Part shown: positions 41,319 through 50,010 of the stretch, piece by piece
Layout: every line of letters starts with the position of its first letter
Position numbering within the stretch: the stretch's first letter is position 1
DNA from: Angomonas deanei
Lineage: Eukaryota > Euglenozoa > Kinetoplastea > Trypanosomatida > Trypanosomatidae
Direction: 5' to 3'
NCBI GenBank assembly: GCA_903995115.1
Contig: LR877163.1
Span: forward strand, 310,001-374,000
Length of the DNA: 64,000 bases
Notes under the pieces: model-generated
What the model saw: only the letters and a program-made list of their open reading frames with translations
Databases searched by the model: none
What the model was told of the DNA's origin: nothing
Position numbers and translations under genes: made by a program

Positions 41319-42953
41319 TTACATGCGGGTCATAATAATGTCGTCCACCTTCAGGAGCATCATGACGCACTCCGAGGCGAGGCGCACGGCGGAGGAACTA
41401 ACCAGCAACGGCTGCACGACGCTCTCTTCCACCATATCGGTGACACACCCCTTGCGCACATTGACGCCAGCATTCACGGAGCCAGAGGCGTGCGCGTTAC
41501 GGAGTTCCGTCACCATCGCGATAGGGTTCAGACCGGCATTCTCGGCCAGCGTATAGGGGATCACCTCAAAGGCGTCGGCATACGCACGCATACAGAACAT
41601 ATTGACGCCTTCCGCCTGCTCTCTCGCGTACTTGCCGAGCTGTAAGCACACTTCCATCTCCCCGGCCGCGCCACCGGGCATGAGGGCACGCTTCTTGACG
41701 ATGCTACGGATGACGCAGAGGGAGTCGTGGAGGGCGCGCTCCGCCTCGTCGAGCATGAGGGCATTGCTGCCACGGAGGTAGAAGCAGACGGTCTTGCCGA
41801 AGAGCTCGCGGTTGAGCGTGGAGGGTGGCGGCGGCTGGACCCCGGTAATCTTGATCACCTTGCCGCTGGGCGTGTTCTCCTCCACGACATTGTCGGCCGT
41901 ACCGAACTTGTCGGCGGTGAGATTTTCCACGTTTGCCACCGGCATGCACCCCAGTGTCTTGGTGATAAAGTCTATATCCGTCCGCTCAATGTCGGTGACG
42001 ACCATAATTTTCATCTTGGCCAGAAAATCGAGCGACTGCGCCGTCACGGCGTCACGCAGGACGGATTTCTGCACCAGCAGCACGTTGACACCGGCGTCCT
42101 TGATGGCCTTGCAGAGTCCTAACAGATACTTGCGCTCCTCCTTGAGGGCACGGTCCATCTGGGTGTAGTCCGTGATCGTAACAGTACTCTCCATATCCGT
42201 CTTGGGGGGTGACAGCTGGAACTGAATGAGCGCAATCTTGGCATTTTGGATACGCACGGGGCCACCGGCGACACGGGAGGCTTTCTGCTTGAAGATCATC
42301 CCGTTGGTCAGCAGCTCCGTCTCCTCTATCGTCCCACCGAGGGCGGTGGTGACACGGACATCGCGCAGATCGACATCCCCGTTAGCGCGAATCACACGGC
42401 AGACGGCATCGACCGCTAGCGGAGCGAGGAGGTCACTGCTGCCGGAGATCACCTTGGAGTTCAGCGAGGTGATGGCGGCCTTGGTGAGGTTCTCACGGTC
42501 CTCAATGTTGATCTTGATGCTCATCTTCTCCAGCACCGTCTCCGCGAGCTTGGCGCAAAAGTTGAAGCTCTCTGAGATTTGCGTGGGGTGGATACCCTTC
42601 AGCAGCAGCTCCTCCACCGCCCTAAGCATCGCGCCGCACAGCACGGCCACCGTGGTGGTGCCATCGCCGGCCTCGATATCCTGGGCCTTGGAGAGGTCCA
42701 CCAGCATCTTGGCGCAGGGGTGCGTGACTTGCAGCTTGGAGAGAATCGTCGCCCCGTCGTTACTGATGACGGTTTCCGTCTTGGGGTTAATGATCATCTT
42801 GTCCATACCGCGGGGACCGAGGGAGGTACGAATGCAGTCGGCGACAGCCTTCGCGGCGGCAATGTTACTGAGGCGCACATCGGACTGGGTGCTGTTGTCC
42901 TTCTTACTTTCATTGCCGGAGCGGGCTTTACGAGAGGCTACAGCGGAAGACAT
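41319..42953 (-). CDS. CCT4: CCT/TRiC chaperonin subunit delta
   Basis: 544 residues, the normal length for CCT subunits. It contains RTSLGPRGMDKMI, NDGATILSKL, the nucleotide-binding GDGTTTVAVL (GDGTT with Asp) and SLCVIRSIVKKRALMPGGAAGE. Details (AAKAVADCIRTSLGPRGMDKMI, the N-terminal Ser-rich start and the KVDDIIMTR end) fit the delta subunit best. It is part of the cytosolic double-ring chaperonin that folds actin and tubulin using ATP. The frame is open upstream to 43148; ATG 42953 (MSSAVASRKARSGNES) is chosen because upstream residues lack family similarity. No breaks. Confidence 0.93.
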   Translation of the reverse strand: MSSAVASRKARSGNESKKDNSTQSDVRLSNIAAAKAVADCIRTSLGPRGMDKMIINPKTETVISNDGATILSKLQVTHPCAKMLVDLSKAQDIEAGDGTTTVAVLCGAMLRAVEELLLKGIHPTQISESFNFCAKLAETVLEKMSIKINIEDRENLTKAAITSLNSKVISGSSDLLAPLAVDAVCRVIRANGDVDLRDVRVTTALGGTIEETELLTNGMIFKQKASRVAGGPVRIQNAKIALIQFQLSPPKTDMESTVTITDYTQMDRALKEERKYLLGLCKAIKDAGVNVLLVQKSVLRDAVTAQSLDFLAKMKIMVVTDIERTDIDFITKTLGCMPVANVENLTADKFGTADNVVEENTPSGKVIKITGVQPPPPSTLNRELFGKTVCFYLRGSNALMLDEAERALHDSLCVIRSIVKKRALMPGGAAGEMEVCLQLGKYAREQAEGVNMFCMRAYADAFEVIPYTLAENAGLNPIAMVTELRNAHASGSVNAGVNVRKGCVTDMVEESVVQPLLVSSSAVRLASECVMMLLKVDDIIMTRM

Positions 42954-43292
42954 AGGTGTGTGTATGTTAGGTATAACGCTTTTTTTGTTACTACGCGAGG
43001 AGAGAAAGGGGGAAATTGAAAGAAACATAAAGGAGTGAGTGTTCATTTCACAGAGGAGAGTTTTTGAATGGTGCCGTCTGGGACTACCATTATTATTGTT
43101 TTTTATTCTGTCTGCTGATACGTATGCATGGAGTGTCCGTTCATTCAACGAAAATCAAAAAAAGAGTAAACGACAGTATATTACTTTACCCTAGCCACAT
43201 CCACTCCGCCACAGTTTTTATTTTTATTATTTTACTAATATATAGGTCTGTATAAAAGCATTTATTGATTATTATTTATTTATCGAAAACGT
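42954..43292. other. Intergenic, no gene seen
   Basis: Between CCT4 (5' side) and the 3' end of the CDK. Moderately AT-rich; no long homopolymer and no conserved peptide. Confidence 0.6.
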
Positions 43293-44198
43293 TTAAAACA
43301 CCACCTTAAAATACGGATGGTTCAGTGCGTCCTCGGCGGTGATGCGCTCCGAGGGTTCGTAGCGGAGCAATCGCAGCAGGAGGTCCTGCCCCTCCGGCCC
43401 TAGCTTCTCATACCCTGGTGTCCCCTGCATCACGTTACCGCAGTCGGGCGCCAAGTTCTGCAGAAACTCCTGCTTGGACAGCATGTTGGTCGAGTTGGGG
43501 TACGTGTGCCAGGAGGGCCACGTCTGACTATTAGGGGTGCCGAGGAAACGAAAGATACGCAATAACTGATCCGCATCGTTACGGCCGGCGAAAAGTGGTG
43601 TTCCGGTCGCCATTTCCGCAAAAATGCACCCAACTGACCATATGTCGACCGCCGTACCGTAGTGGGTAGAACCCAGCAACACGTCCGGGCTTCTATACCA
43701 CAGCGTCACCACCTCATGCGTGAACTTGCGCACTGGAATGCCAAAGGCACGACCGAGACCGAAATCGGCCAGCTTTAGTTCCTTATCCCGGGAGATGAGT
43801 AAGTTCTGCGGCTTGAGATCACGGTGGAGGACACTGCGCTGGTGGCAGTAGCTAATGCCTAACAGCAAGTCGTGCATAAACCGCTGCACCGTCACCGCAT
43901 CTATATTACCACTTTCCCGGTCGAGATACTTTTTTAAATCCAAGTCCAAATATTCAAACACTAACGTCAGGCGGCGGTCGTTGTGACACACATCTAATAG
44001 TTTGACAATGTTGGGGTGTCGCAGCTCCTTGAGGAGGGATACCTCGCGTATGGCCGTGCACGGTACGCCTTCGTCCTCCACATCGAGACGAATACGCTTT
44101 AGGGCGACGGTGGCGCCGGTGGTGACCTCTTTCGCCTTGTACACGATACCGTAAGATCCTTCACCAATCTTTTCTTGACGATCGTACCGGTTACTCAT
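43293..44198 (-). CDS. Cyclin-dependent kinase with PCTAIRE helix
   Basis: 301 residues, a complete minimal CDK. It has the Gly loop GEGSYGIVY with Tyr in the inhibitory position, catalytic Lys34, cyclin-binding helix PCTAIRE (46-52) in place of PSTAIRE, HRDLKPQN with Asp127, DFG (145-147), and activation-loop Thr160 in KFTHEVVTLWYRSPDVLLGS as in CDK1. The residue after DFGL is Gly (DFGLGR) where most CDKs have Ala. The overall match is to the CDK1/CDK2/CDK5 group; PCTAIRE alone does not make it a metazoan CDK16-type kinase. Likely role: cell cycle, or a Pho85/CDK5-like function, when bound to a cyclin. An A-rich leader directly precedes the ATG. Confidence 0.93.
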   Translation of the reverse strand: MSNRYDRQEKIGEGSYGIVYKAKEVTTGATVALKRIRLDVEDEGVPCTAIREVSLLKELRHPNIVKLLDVCHNDRRLTLVFEYLDLDLKKYLDRESGNIDAVTVQRFMHDLLLGISYCHQRSVLHRDLKPQNLLISRDKELKLADFGLGRAFGIPVRKFTHEVVTLWYRSPDVLLGSTHYGTAVDIWSVGCIFAEMATGTPLFAGRNDADQLLRIFRFLGTPNSQTWPSWHTYPNSTNMLSKQEFLQNLAPDCGNVMQGTPGYEKLGPEGQDLLLRLLRYEPSERITAEDALNHPYFKVVF

Positions 44199-44442
44199 TT
44201 TTTTCTTTTGTAAGTAGAACTAATTCCTTTTCGATATCTTTAAAAAAAAAGGAAAAATGAAATATTTTTACTGGGCAGTGTTACGCATTCATTCATTTGT
44301 GTTGCAAGAACAGTGGGCGGTGTGTTTGCTTTTTTTTTTTTTTTTAGTGTAAAATCAAAAATGAAAATGAGTGAAATTTATCTCTGAAAACAAAATTTCA
44401 ACCTCTAAAGAGCGCAAAAACGGTTTCAGTGCTGAGGGCACT

Positions 44443-44874
44443 TTAGTTTCTCGGCTTTTCCTTCTTCTTGCGGTAGAGGGCATACAGACCCACGCTGGAC
44501 ACCTTGACAATCTTGAAACGAACCCCGGGAATATCACCGACGGCGTGACCAGAACGTCCGAAACCGGACACCAGGACCTCGTCGTTCTCCTCAATGTAGT
44601 GGAGGCAACCATCGTTGGGCACGAAGGCGATGATCTTCTTGTCGTTCTTGATGAGCTGCACACGAACGCACTTACGAATAGCGGAGTTAGGCTGCTTGGC
44701 ACCAACACCGATCTTCTCAAGGACGATACCCTTGGCGTGGGAGGACCCACCGAAGGGGTTGGCCTTCTGGGCAATGTAGGTGTGGGACTTCTTCCACTTC
44801 TTATCGGCCCAGCGATTGCGGCGGCGCAGGCGCACCAGCTTACGAGCTGCGTGCTGTCCGTTGGCTTTGGTCAT
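44443..44874 (-). CDS. RPS23: Ribosomal protein S23 (uS12), copy 2
   Basis: Encodes the same 143 residues as 34282-34713, on the opposite strand, with apparently identical codons over long stretches. The match extends about 30 bases past the stop (GTGCCCTCAGCACTGAAACC here, one base different) and then stops; upstream flanks are unrelated (AGGAGTTTATCTCTC before this ATG). Both copies look intact and presumably supply the same protein. The CDS-limited identity suggests gene conversion or a retrocopy-like origin. Confidence 0.97.
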   Translation of the reverse strand: MTKANGQHAARKLVRLRRRNRWADKKWKKSHTYIAQKANPFGGSSHAKGIVLEKIGVGAKQPNSAIRKCVRVQLIKNDKKIIAFVPNDGCLHYIEENDEVLVSGFGRSGHAVGDIPGVRFKIVKVSSVGLYALYRKKKEKPRN

Positions 44875-45051
44875 GAGAGATAAACTCCTATATGAAGAAA
44901 ATGAGAAGAGGAAAATAAAGTAAAATAAGACGTCATAGATGTTTCAATAAAAAAAAAAAAAAATCACAGAAAAACCAACACAGACAGAATAGAAGAGTTG
45001 CGCAAAACGTTTTTCATAAAAAAGAATGGCACATATGAGTTTTTTTTTTTT

Positions 45052-45729
45052 TTACATGACAGAACAGCAACCCGAGTTGGTTTGTTTCGCCTGATCGTAA
45101 AACGTTTTACTCGCCATCGATAAGTCTTCCGTATTGGCAACAATGGTGTCTATCTTCTCCCCACGTGCCAACATCTGGTCCACCGCATTGTACATGATAA
45201 TTTTCGTATCTTCGATATCTCTTTGTATTTTTAGAATTTTATCCACCTCCTCCGGTTTTTGGTACTTGGCCAGCATATCGTCTAGGTAGGCCCATGGGGA
45301 GAGGTAGTCGTCCTGGGCGGGGGGATTGCTCACGAGGGCGTACTCATACTTATTCTTGAAGGTGCGCTGAAAGTTCAGCAACACCTCGTTCAGCATCGTG
45401 AACGCTACTCGGTTGTTGTACTCAATGTCGGCAATGGCCACCGCCACAATGGGGGAACCGCCGCTGGTGGCGACACTGGAGGACACGGCAAAACAGCAAT
45501 AATCACTTTCGGTCACCTGTGTCTTGGCGCCATTGAGCGTAATCTTACTTGCTACCAGCCGGGAGAGAAAGAAGATGAACTCCTTCGCGGAGTAGCGCTG
45601 GAAGAAGCCGAAGGAACTGACGTCTACCGCGCTACAGCTGCGCAGGGCGTTGGGGGCGGCGTTCTCCGCCGTCCCAGCCGTCTTGTTGTCTTTTCTCGGT
45701 TGTAAGATGACAATCGCGTATAATTTCAT
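45052..45729 (-). CDS. YKT6: YKT6-type longin SNARE
   Basis: 225 residues. The N-terminal longin domain (about 1-135) begins MKLYAIVILQ and includes SSFGFFQRYSAKEFIFFLS. The R-SNARE motif (about 160-215) includes DIEDTKIIMYNAVDQMLARG. It ends SGCCSVM, the double-Cys CAAX-type prenylation signal characteristic of YKT6, with Met favouring farnesylation. It has no transmembrane helix, as expected. It acts in several Golgi, vacuole and autophagosome fusion steps. The frame is open upstream to 45819, but the longin start fixes ATG 45729. Confidence 0.94.
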   Translation of the reverse strand: MKLYAIVILQPRKDNKTAGTAENAAPNALRSCSAVDVSSFGFFQRYSAKEFIFFLSRLVASKITLNGAKTQVTESDYCCFAVSSSVATSGGSPIVAVAIADIEYNNRVAFTMLNEVLLNFQRTFKNKYEYALVSNPPAQDDYLSPWAYLDDMLAKYQKPEEVDKILKIQRDIEDTKIIMYNAVDQMLARGEKIDTIVANTEDLSMASKTFYDQAKQTNSGCCSVM

Positions 45730-46026
45730 AGTAGTAATATTATTTGTGTTTTTTACTTTTGAGGTACAAAAAAGGGGAAGGAGAGGAAAATATATATTGA
45801 AAACACGACCACCTATCACGTGCTGTGTATTCTTTGGTTTGCCAGACTGCGGGTATACTCACTATCTTTTTTTTTTTCGTAAAATGAGAGATTCTGCAAT
45901 AAACAGAGAGAGGCTTGCGCAAATAAAAGTTTTTTTTTTTAGCCTTTTTAATAACAAACTAGAATGAAACAACAACACACAAAAAAGAACAATGACACTC
46001 CGCTTCTTTTTTTTTTTCTTGATTGT

Positions 46027-46869
46027 TTACACCAAAGACACGGCTCCAGTCACGAAAGCATTGAAATTAAACGTCACCTGCCCAGTGCGCTGACGATCGT
46101 AGAAGGAGAACACATTACGCGTCTTGGAAATAAAGATGGATAGTTCTACGTAATCATCAAAGCCGAGGCTGCCACGGCGCTGACGGTCAAACTTGCGCAT
46201 AAGAGCCTGGAAGGTATCCTCCTCGAACTGATAGCCGCTGTCCCGCAAGGCGGCACGGATCTCATTGCCGTCCAGTCGGCCATCTCCGCTGGTATCCCGC
46301 TTACGGAAGCCAGTCATCATCTGCTGAATGAACTCGTGCATCTGGGCGAACTCGTTACCAGTGACACGACCAGAGAAATCTTTATCGAACATTTGCATCA
46401 ACTTTTCCGTGGTGGCGAGGGAGAAGCGCTGGCCGGAGGTGGAGAGGGCGGCGTTGAGCTCGGGGACGCCAATCACACCGTCGCCGTCGGTATCGATGGC
46501 GCGGAACCACTGTTGTAGTTCCGGGGTGAGCTGTTGAATGTACTGCATATTGTAGGAACCCTGCACGTTAGGGGGCGCGAAGGCAGCGCCTGGGGTGTAG
46601 AGGCCAGTTGCCGTGTTCGCCGTGCCAGCGGCGGGGTTGGAGTGGAGGTAGTTGTACCCAGGACCGCCGAGGGCGGAAGGATTCGCATCTGGGTAGCCAG
46701 GGCCGGCGGTGGGATAGCCGGGACCGCCAGCAGGAGGATAGGCGAGGCCAGGACCCTGCGGAGGGTACCCCTGCTGCTGCTGAGGAGGATACCCCTGCTG
46801 CTGCTGGGGAGGATAGCCCTGCTGAGGGGGATAGTTGTTGTTGTTTCCTTGAGCACCGTAGTAGGCCAT
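46027..46869 (-). CDS. Penta-EF-hand protein A
   Basis: 280 residues. Residues 1-100 are a Gly/Pro/Tyr/Gln-rich tail with GYPPQQQ repeats; 110-280 hold five EF-hands: DTDGDGVIGVPEL (good ligand set), DKDFSGRVTGNEF, DTSGDGRLDGNEI (good), DRQRRGSLGFDDY and DRQRTGQVTFNFN (degenerate). This is the layout of sorcin, ALG-2 and peflin; the fifth hand usually mediates dimer formation. It likely binds membranes or partners in a calcium-dependent way. It is a tandem paralogue of the next gene; EF-hand DNA is nearly identical in places (TGCGCTGACGATCGTAGAAG in both). An A-rich leader precedes the ATG. Confidence 0.93.
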   Translation of the reverse strand: MAYYGAQGNNNNYPPQQGYPPQQQQGYPPQQQQGYPPQGPGLAYPPAGGPGYPTAGPGYPDANPSALGGPGYNYLHSNPAAGTANTATGLYTPGAAFAPPNVQGSYNMQYIQQLTPELQQWFRAIDTDGDGVIGVPELNAALSTSGQRFSLATTEKLMQMFDKDFSGRVTGNEFAQMHEFIQQMMTGFRKRDTSGDGRLDGNEIRAALRDSGYQFEEDTFQALMRKFDRQRRGSLGFDDYVELSIFISKTRNVFSFYDRQRTGQVTFNFNAFVTGAVSLV

Positions 46870-47087
46870 CTTTTTTTTCTTTTGTGAGTTTAGAATACGA
46901 TAAATAACGAAATGCTAACGGGAAGAAAAAAGAAACGGAAAACGTTGGAGGATAGTACAGCACTTACTGAAGAAAAGAAGGGATAACAAAAATGTCCAGA
47001 AAAAACAAAAAACAACTTGCGTATGATAAATGTGCAATAGACACCGTATTCTTTTTTTTTGTTTCGGTATATTGTTTACAGGTGTTC

Positions 47088-47780
47088 CTAAGAAGTGATG
47101 GACAAGGCGCCGGCGACGTAGGTGTTAAAATTAAACGTCACCTGCCCAGTGCGCTGACGATCGTAGAAGGAGAACACATTCCGTGTCTTGGAGAGAAAGA
47201 TCGATAGTTCTACGTAATCATCAAAGCCGAGGCTGCCACGGCGCTGACGGTCAAACTTGCGCATAAGAGCCTGGAAGGTATCCTCCTCGAACTGGTAGCC
47301 GCTGTCGCGTAGGGCGGCACGGATCTCATTGCCGTCCAGTCGCCCATCTCCGCTGGTATCTCGTTTCTTAAAACCAGTCATCATTTGCTGAATAAAGCGA
47401 TGGAGTTCGGCGAACTCATCCATCGAAATCTGACCTGAAAAATCCTTGTCAAATAGTTTTACCATCTTTTCCGTCGTGGCGAGGGAGAAGCGCTGACCGG
47501 AGGTGGAGAGGGCGGCGTTGAGCTCGGGAATGCTAATCAGACCACTGTTGTCCACATCGATCGCACGGAACCAAGATTGTAGCTCCGGGGTGAGCGTGCT
47601 CGTGGGCGGTGGCGCCGACGGTGGGAGATAGCTGTTGGGGCCGGCAGGACTATACACACCAGTGGGGGCGAAGCCAGCGCCAGAGGTGGGGCCGCTGTAG
47701 TAGTTCGGCGTCGCGTTCCCTTGAATGGTAGGGTTGGGGTAACCGGTCTGGGGAGGGATCGCGGGGAAGTTGAACTGCAT
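47088..47780 (-). CDS. Penta-EF-hand protein B
   Basis: 230 residues. A shorter Pro/Gly/Tyr-rich N-terminus (MQFNFPAIPPQTGYPNP) precedes five EF-hands parallel to protein A (DVDNSGLISIPEL, DKDFSGQISMDEF, DTSGDGRLDGNEI, DRQRRGSLGFDDY, DRQRTGQVTFNFN). The third to fifth hands are almost the same as A while the N-terminal tails differ, so the pair probably form related homo- or heterodimers with different partners. ATG 47780 begins the typical tail; upstream in-frame codons are low complexity. Confidence 0.92.
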   Translation of the reverse strand: MQFNFPAIPPQTGYPNPTIQGNATPNYYSGPTSGAGFAPTGVYSPAGPNSYLPPSAPPPTSTLTPELQSWFRAIDVDNSGLISIPELNAALSTSGQRFSLATTEKMVKLFDKDFSGQISMDEFAELHRFIQQMMTGFKKRDTSGDGRLDGNEIRAALRDSGYQFEEDTFQALMRKFDRQRRGSLGFDDYVELSIFLSKTRNVFSFYDRQRTGQVTFNFNTYVAGALSITS

Positions 47781-48359
47781 GGTGTATGGATGATGAATTC
47801 GCAAACAAACAAAAATAAAAACGTAAGAAAAAAAAAAAAAGGTATCCAAAAGTAACTATTGTGATGTAAGAACCTAATGTAAGGAGAATAGAGCGATACG
47901 TAAGTGAAAAAGGTGAGGCAGGAGAAACAGAAGACACAACGCGCTTCACTGTTATACAAAAAAAGCACCTAGCGTTTTTTTTTTTTTCTAAACAGCTTTA
48001 TGGATCATAGCTTTATGAAGTTTTATATTTATATTATTGTCGGCAAGTGTATATTCTCTACCGTGCAAGCATATATAAATATATATATTGGTTTAAAAGG
48101 AAGTAATATTGACAATCATATTAATGCGATGATGATATAATAACAGCAAAAAAAAAAAAAAATCGGACAAAAAAGAATGTCTCTCTATCTACACGACCCC
48201 CGTTTATTACTACAATTCTTCTTCTTTTTTTTTTTTTTCATCTTCTATGAATCTCTGTCTTTGCATGACTTCTATCGGCGCGTAATTGTACAACAATAAT
48301 GGTATAATAATAGTAATAACAACAAAAAAATTTACAACACAGAACGAGATAAATATATA
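47781..48359. other. Intergenic, AT-rich, no gene seen
   Basis: Includes TATATAAATATATATATT near 48070, A-runs (47827-47840, 48149-48162) and a T-run (48224-48238). No RNA gene or conserved peptide is seen. Confidence 0.6.
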
Positions 48360-49824
48360 TTAGTTCGCCGAAAGCACAAAATAGGGTGACGTCAGAAACA
48401 CGGAAAGGTTCACCGTGACCACATCCTTCATGCTACAGTTCAACAACACTTTCGTAGAGAGGAAAGACCCACCGCCGTAGGTGACGCCCTCTACCTCTAC
48501 AAGCGGTTTCGTAACCTCCACGAACTGCAACAAGTTGGTGTCGTGCTGCCGTGCCATGACACGCTCTAGGGAGTGCCCAGCCAGTACCCGTAAGGTCTTA
48601 CTGTGCAGTCCGCCCAGGCAGATAAACCGGGCACACGTGCGGTCCACCGATAACGTAAAGTAATGTACCTCCCCACACTGCGACGCCCACGGGGCGAGCG
48701 CCTCCTGCAGCTGGTAGAGCGCCACATCCAGAAAGTGCGGGTCCCCCTCTAGCCGCTCGAGCTGCTCTCGTACACAGCTCAGCTCAAACAGCAATGGCCG
48801 CAGCTGAGGACCGTCGGTAGCAGAAAGGCGTACGAGCGGGCGGCACATCCTCTTGAGGGACCTCATGGCGCAGGATAATCGGCGGTCGCTGGGCACTGCG
48901 GGGGTAAATGAACTTGGAAGGCGTGGTGGAGGCGGTGTTGCTAGACGCGAAGGAGCTATTCTGTGCTGGGGTCACCACCGCCAATCGGTCTGTGGGGTGA
49001 TGAATGGAGCTCACGGCGGAGGGCGAGTTGACGTAGCCACTGTGGGCGTTACTGCTGCTGGTATGACTCTGATTGACCGGCGTACGATGCACCTGCAGTG
49101 CCTCTGGTGGGGGTGGCACCGTCGCCGTGTGTGGCGGGACCGAAACATTGTACGGCTGCTCTAGCGCTTCATTATTATTATTATTAGTATTACGAGCACC
49201 CGAGTTGAGCGAGTTGTCCGAGGTGTTGGCCACACGCACTGGAGAAGGGGTCGGCTGCTGTGGCGGGGGTGGCATACTGTTATTATTATTATTATCAAAC
49301 ATATAGTATGGGTTCGCCCCCGGTGCGCCCAGCATGCTGGCTGGCACCACCGGTTCCCTCGAGGAGGAGGCACGCGACATGTTCAGCGAGGTGTGCAAGG
49401 TGTTGTTGGTAGGGACCGACGGCGAAGCTCGTTTGGGGGTGGGGCCGTTAAAAAATCGATTCGTGATGGACGGATCGGCCCCAACATTGGAGCGCAACGG
49501 GGTGCGCATCTCACCGCCATGATTGGAGGAGTGAATACTTCTCTCTCGTGGGGTCTCGGCGAGTGGTTTGTTGGGCGAGGCGGAGGGAGGAAACCCTAAC
49601 CCGTAGCCAGGCTGACTGGCTACCGTCGGCGTGTAGGCCGGCTGCCCTGGGATACTGTTTTCATTGTTCACTGGAATCGTATTCGTACGATTGGGAAAGG
49701 TAGACTCTGCTGGCATCGTGTACATGGGTGGTGGGGTCACGGGGGGAATGAAATTATTGTTATTGTTATTATTGAATTGGAATCCCATTCCGTTGTCAAA
49801 GTATTCATCCTCGTCGTAGTCCAT
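48360..49824 (-). CDS. Pro/Asn-rich protein with small C-terminal domain (one frame break)
   Basis: About 487 residues. The N-terminal ~330 are low complexity (acidic start MDYDEDEYFDNGMG, AAT-coded Asn runs, Pro/Ser/Thr stretches such as SMPPPPQQPTPSPVRV). The C-terminal ~150 look globular (FELSCVREQLERLEG, LQEALAPWASQCGEVHYFTL, TYGGGSFLSTKVLLNCSM). The frame shifts by +1 between about 48790 and 48890: the upstream frame ends in SSAAAIAV while the downstream frame reads RLSATDGPQLRPLLFEL through the same DNA. I do not recognise the C-terminal domain. Confidence 0.55.
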
Positions 49825-50010
49825 TTTGGTGTGTATGATTGTATTTTTCTATATAAAAAAAGTATTGTTGTTCTATCGTGAATATATAAAAAAAAAAAAG
49901 AGAAAAAGATGAAATAACCGACTGATGCATTATGGATAAACTGAATAAAAGAGATGGAATAAAAACAAAACGATTGTTATTATTATTATTATTATTTTTT
50001 TTTCGTGTGT

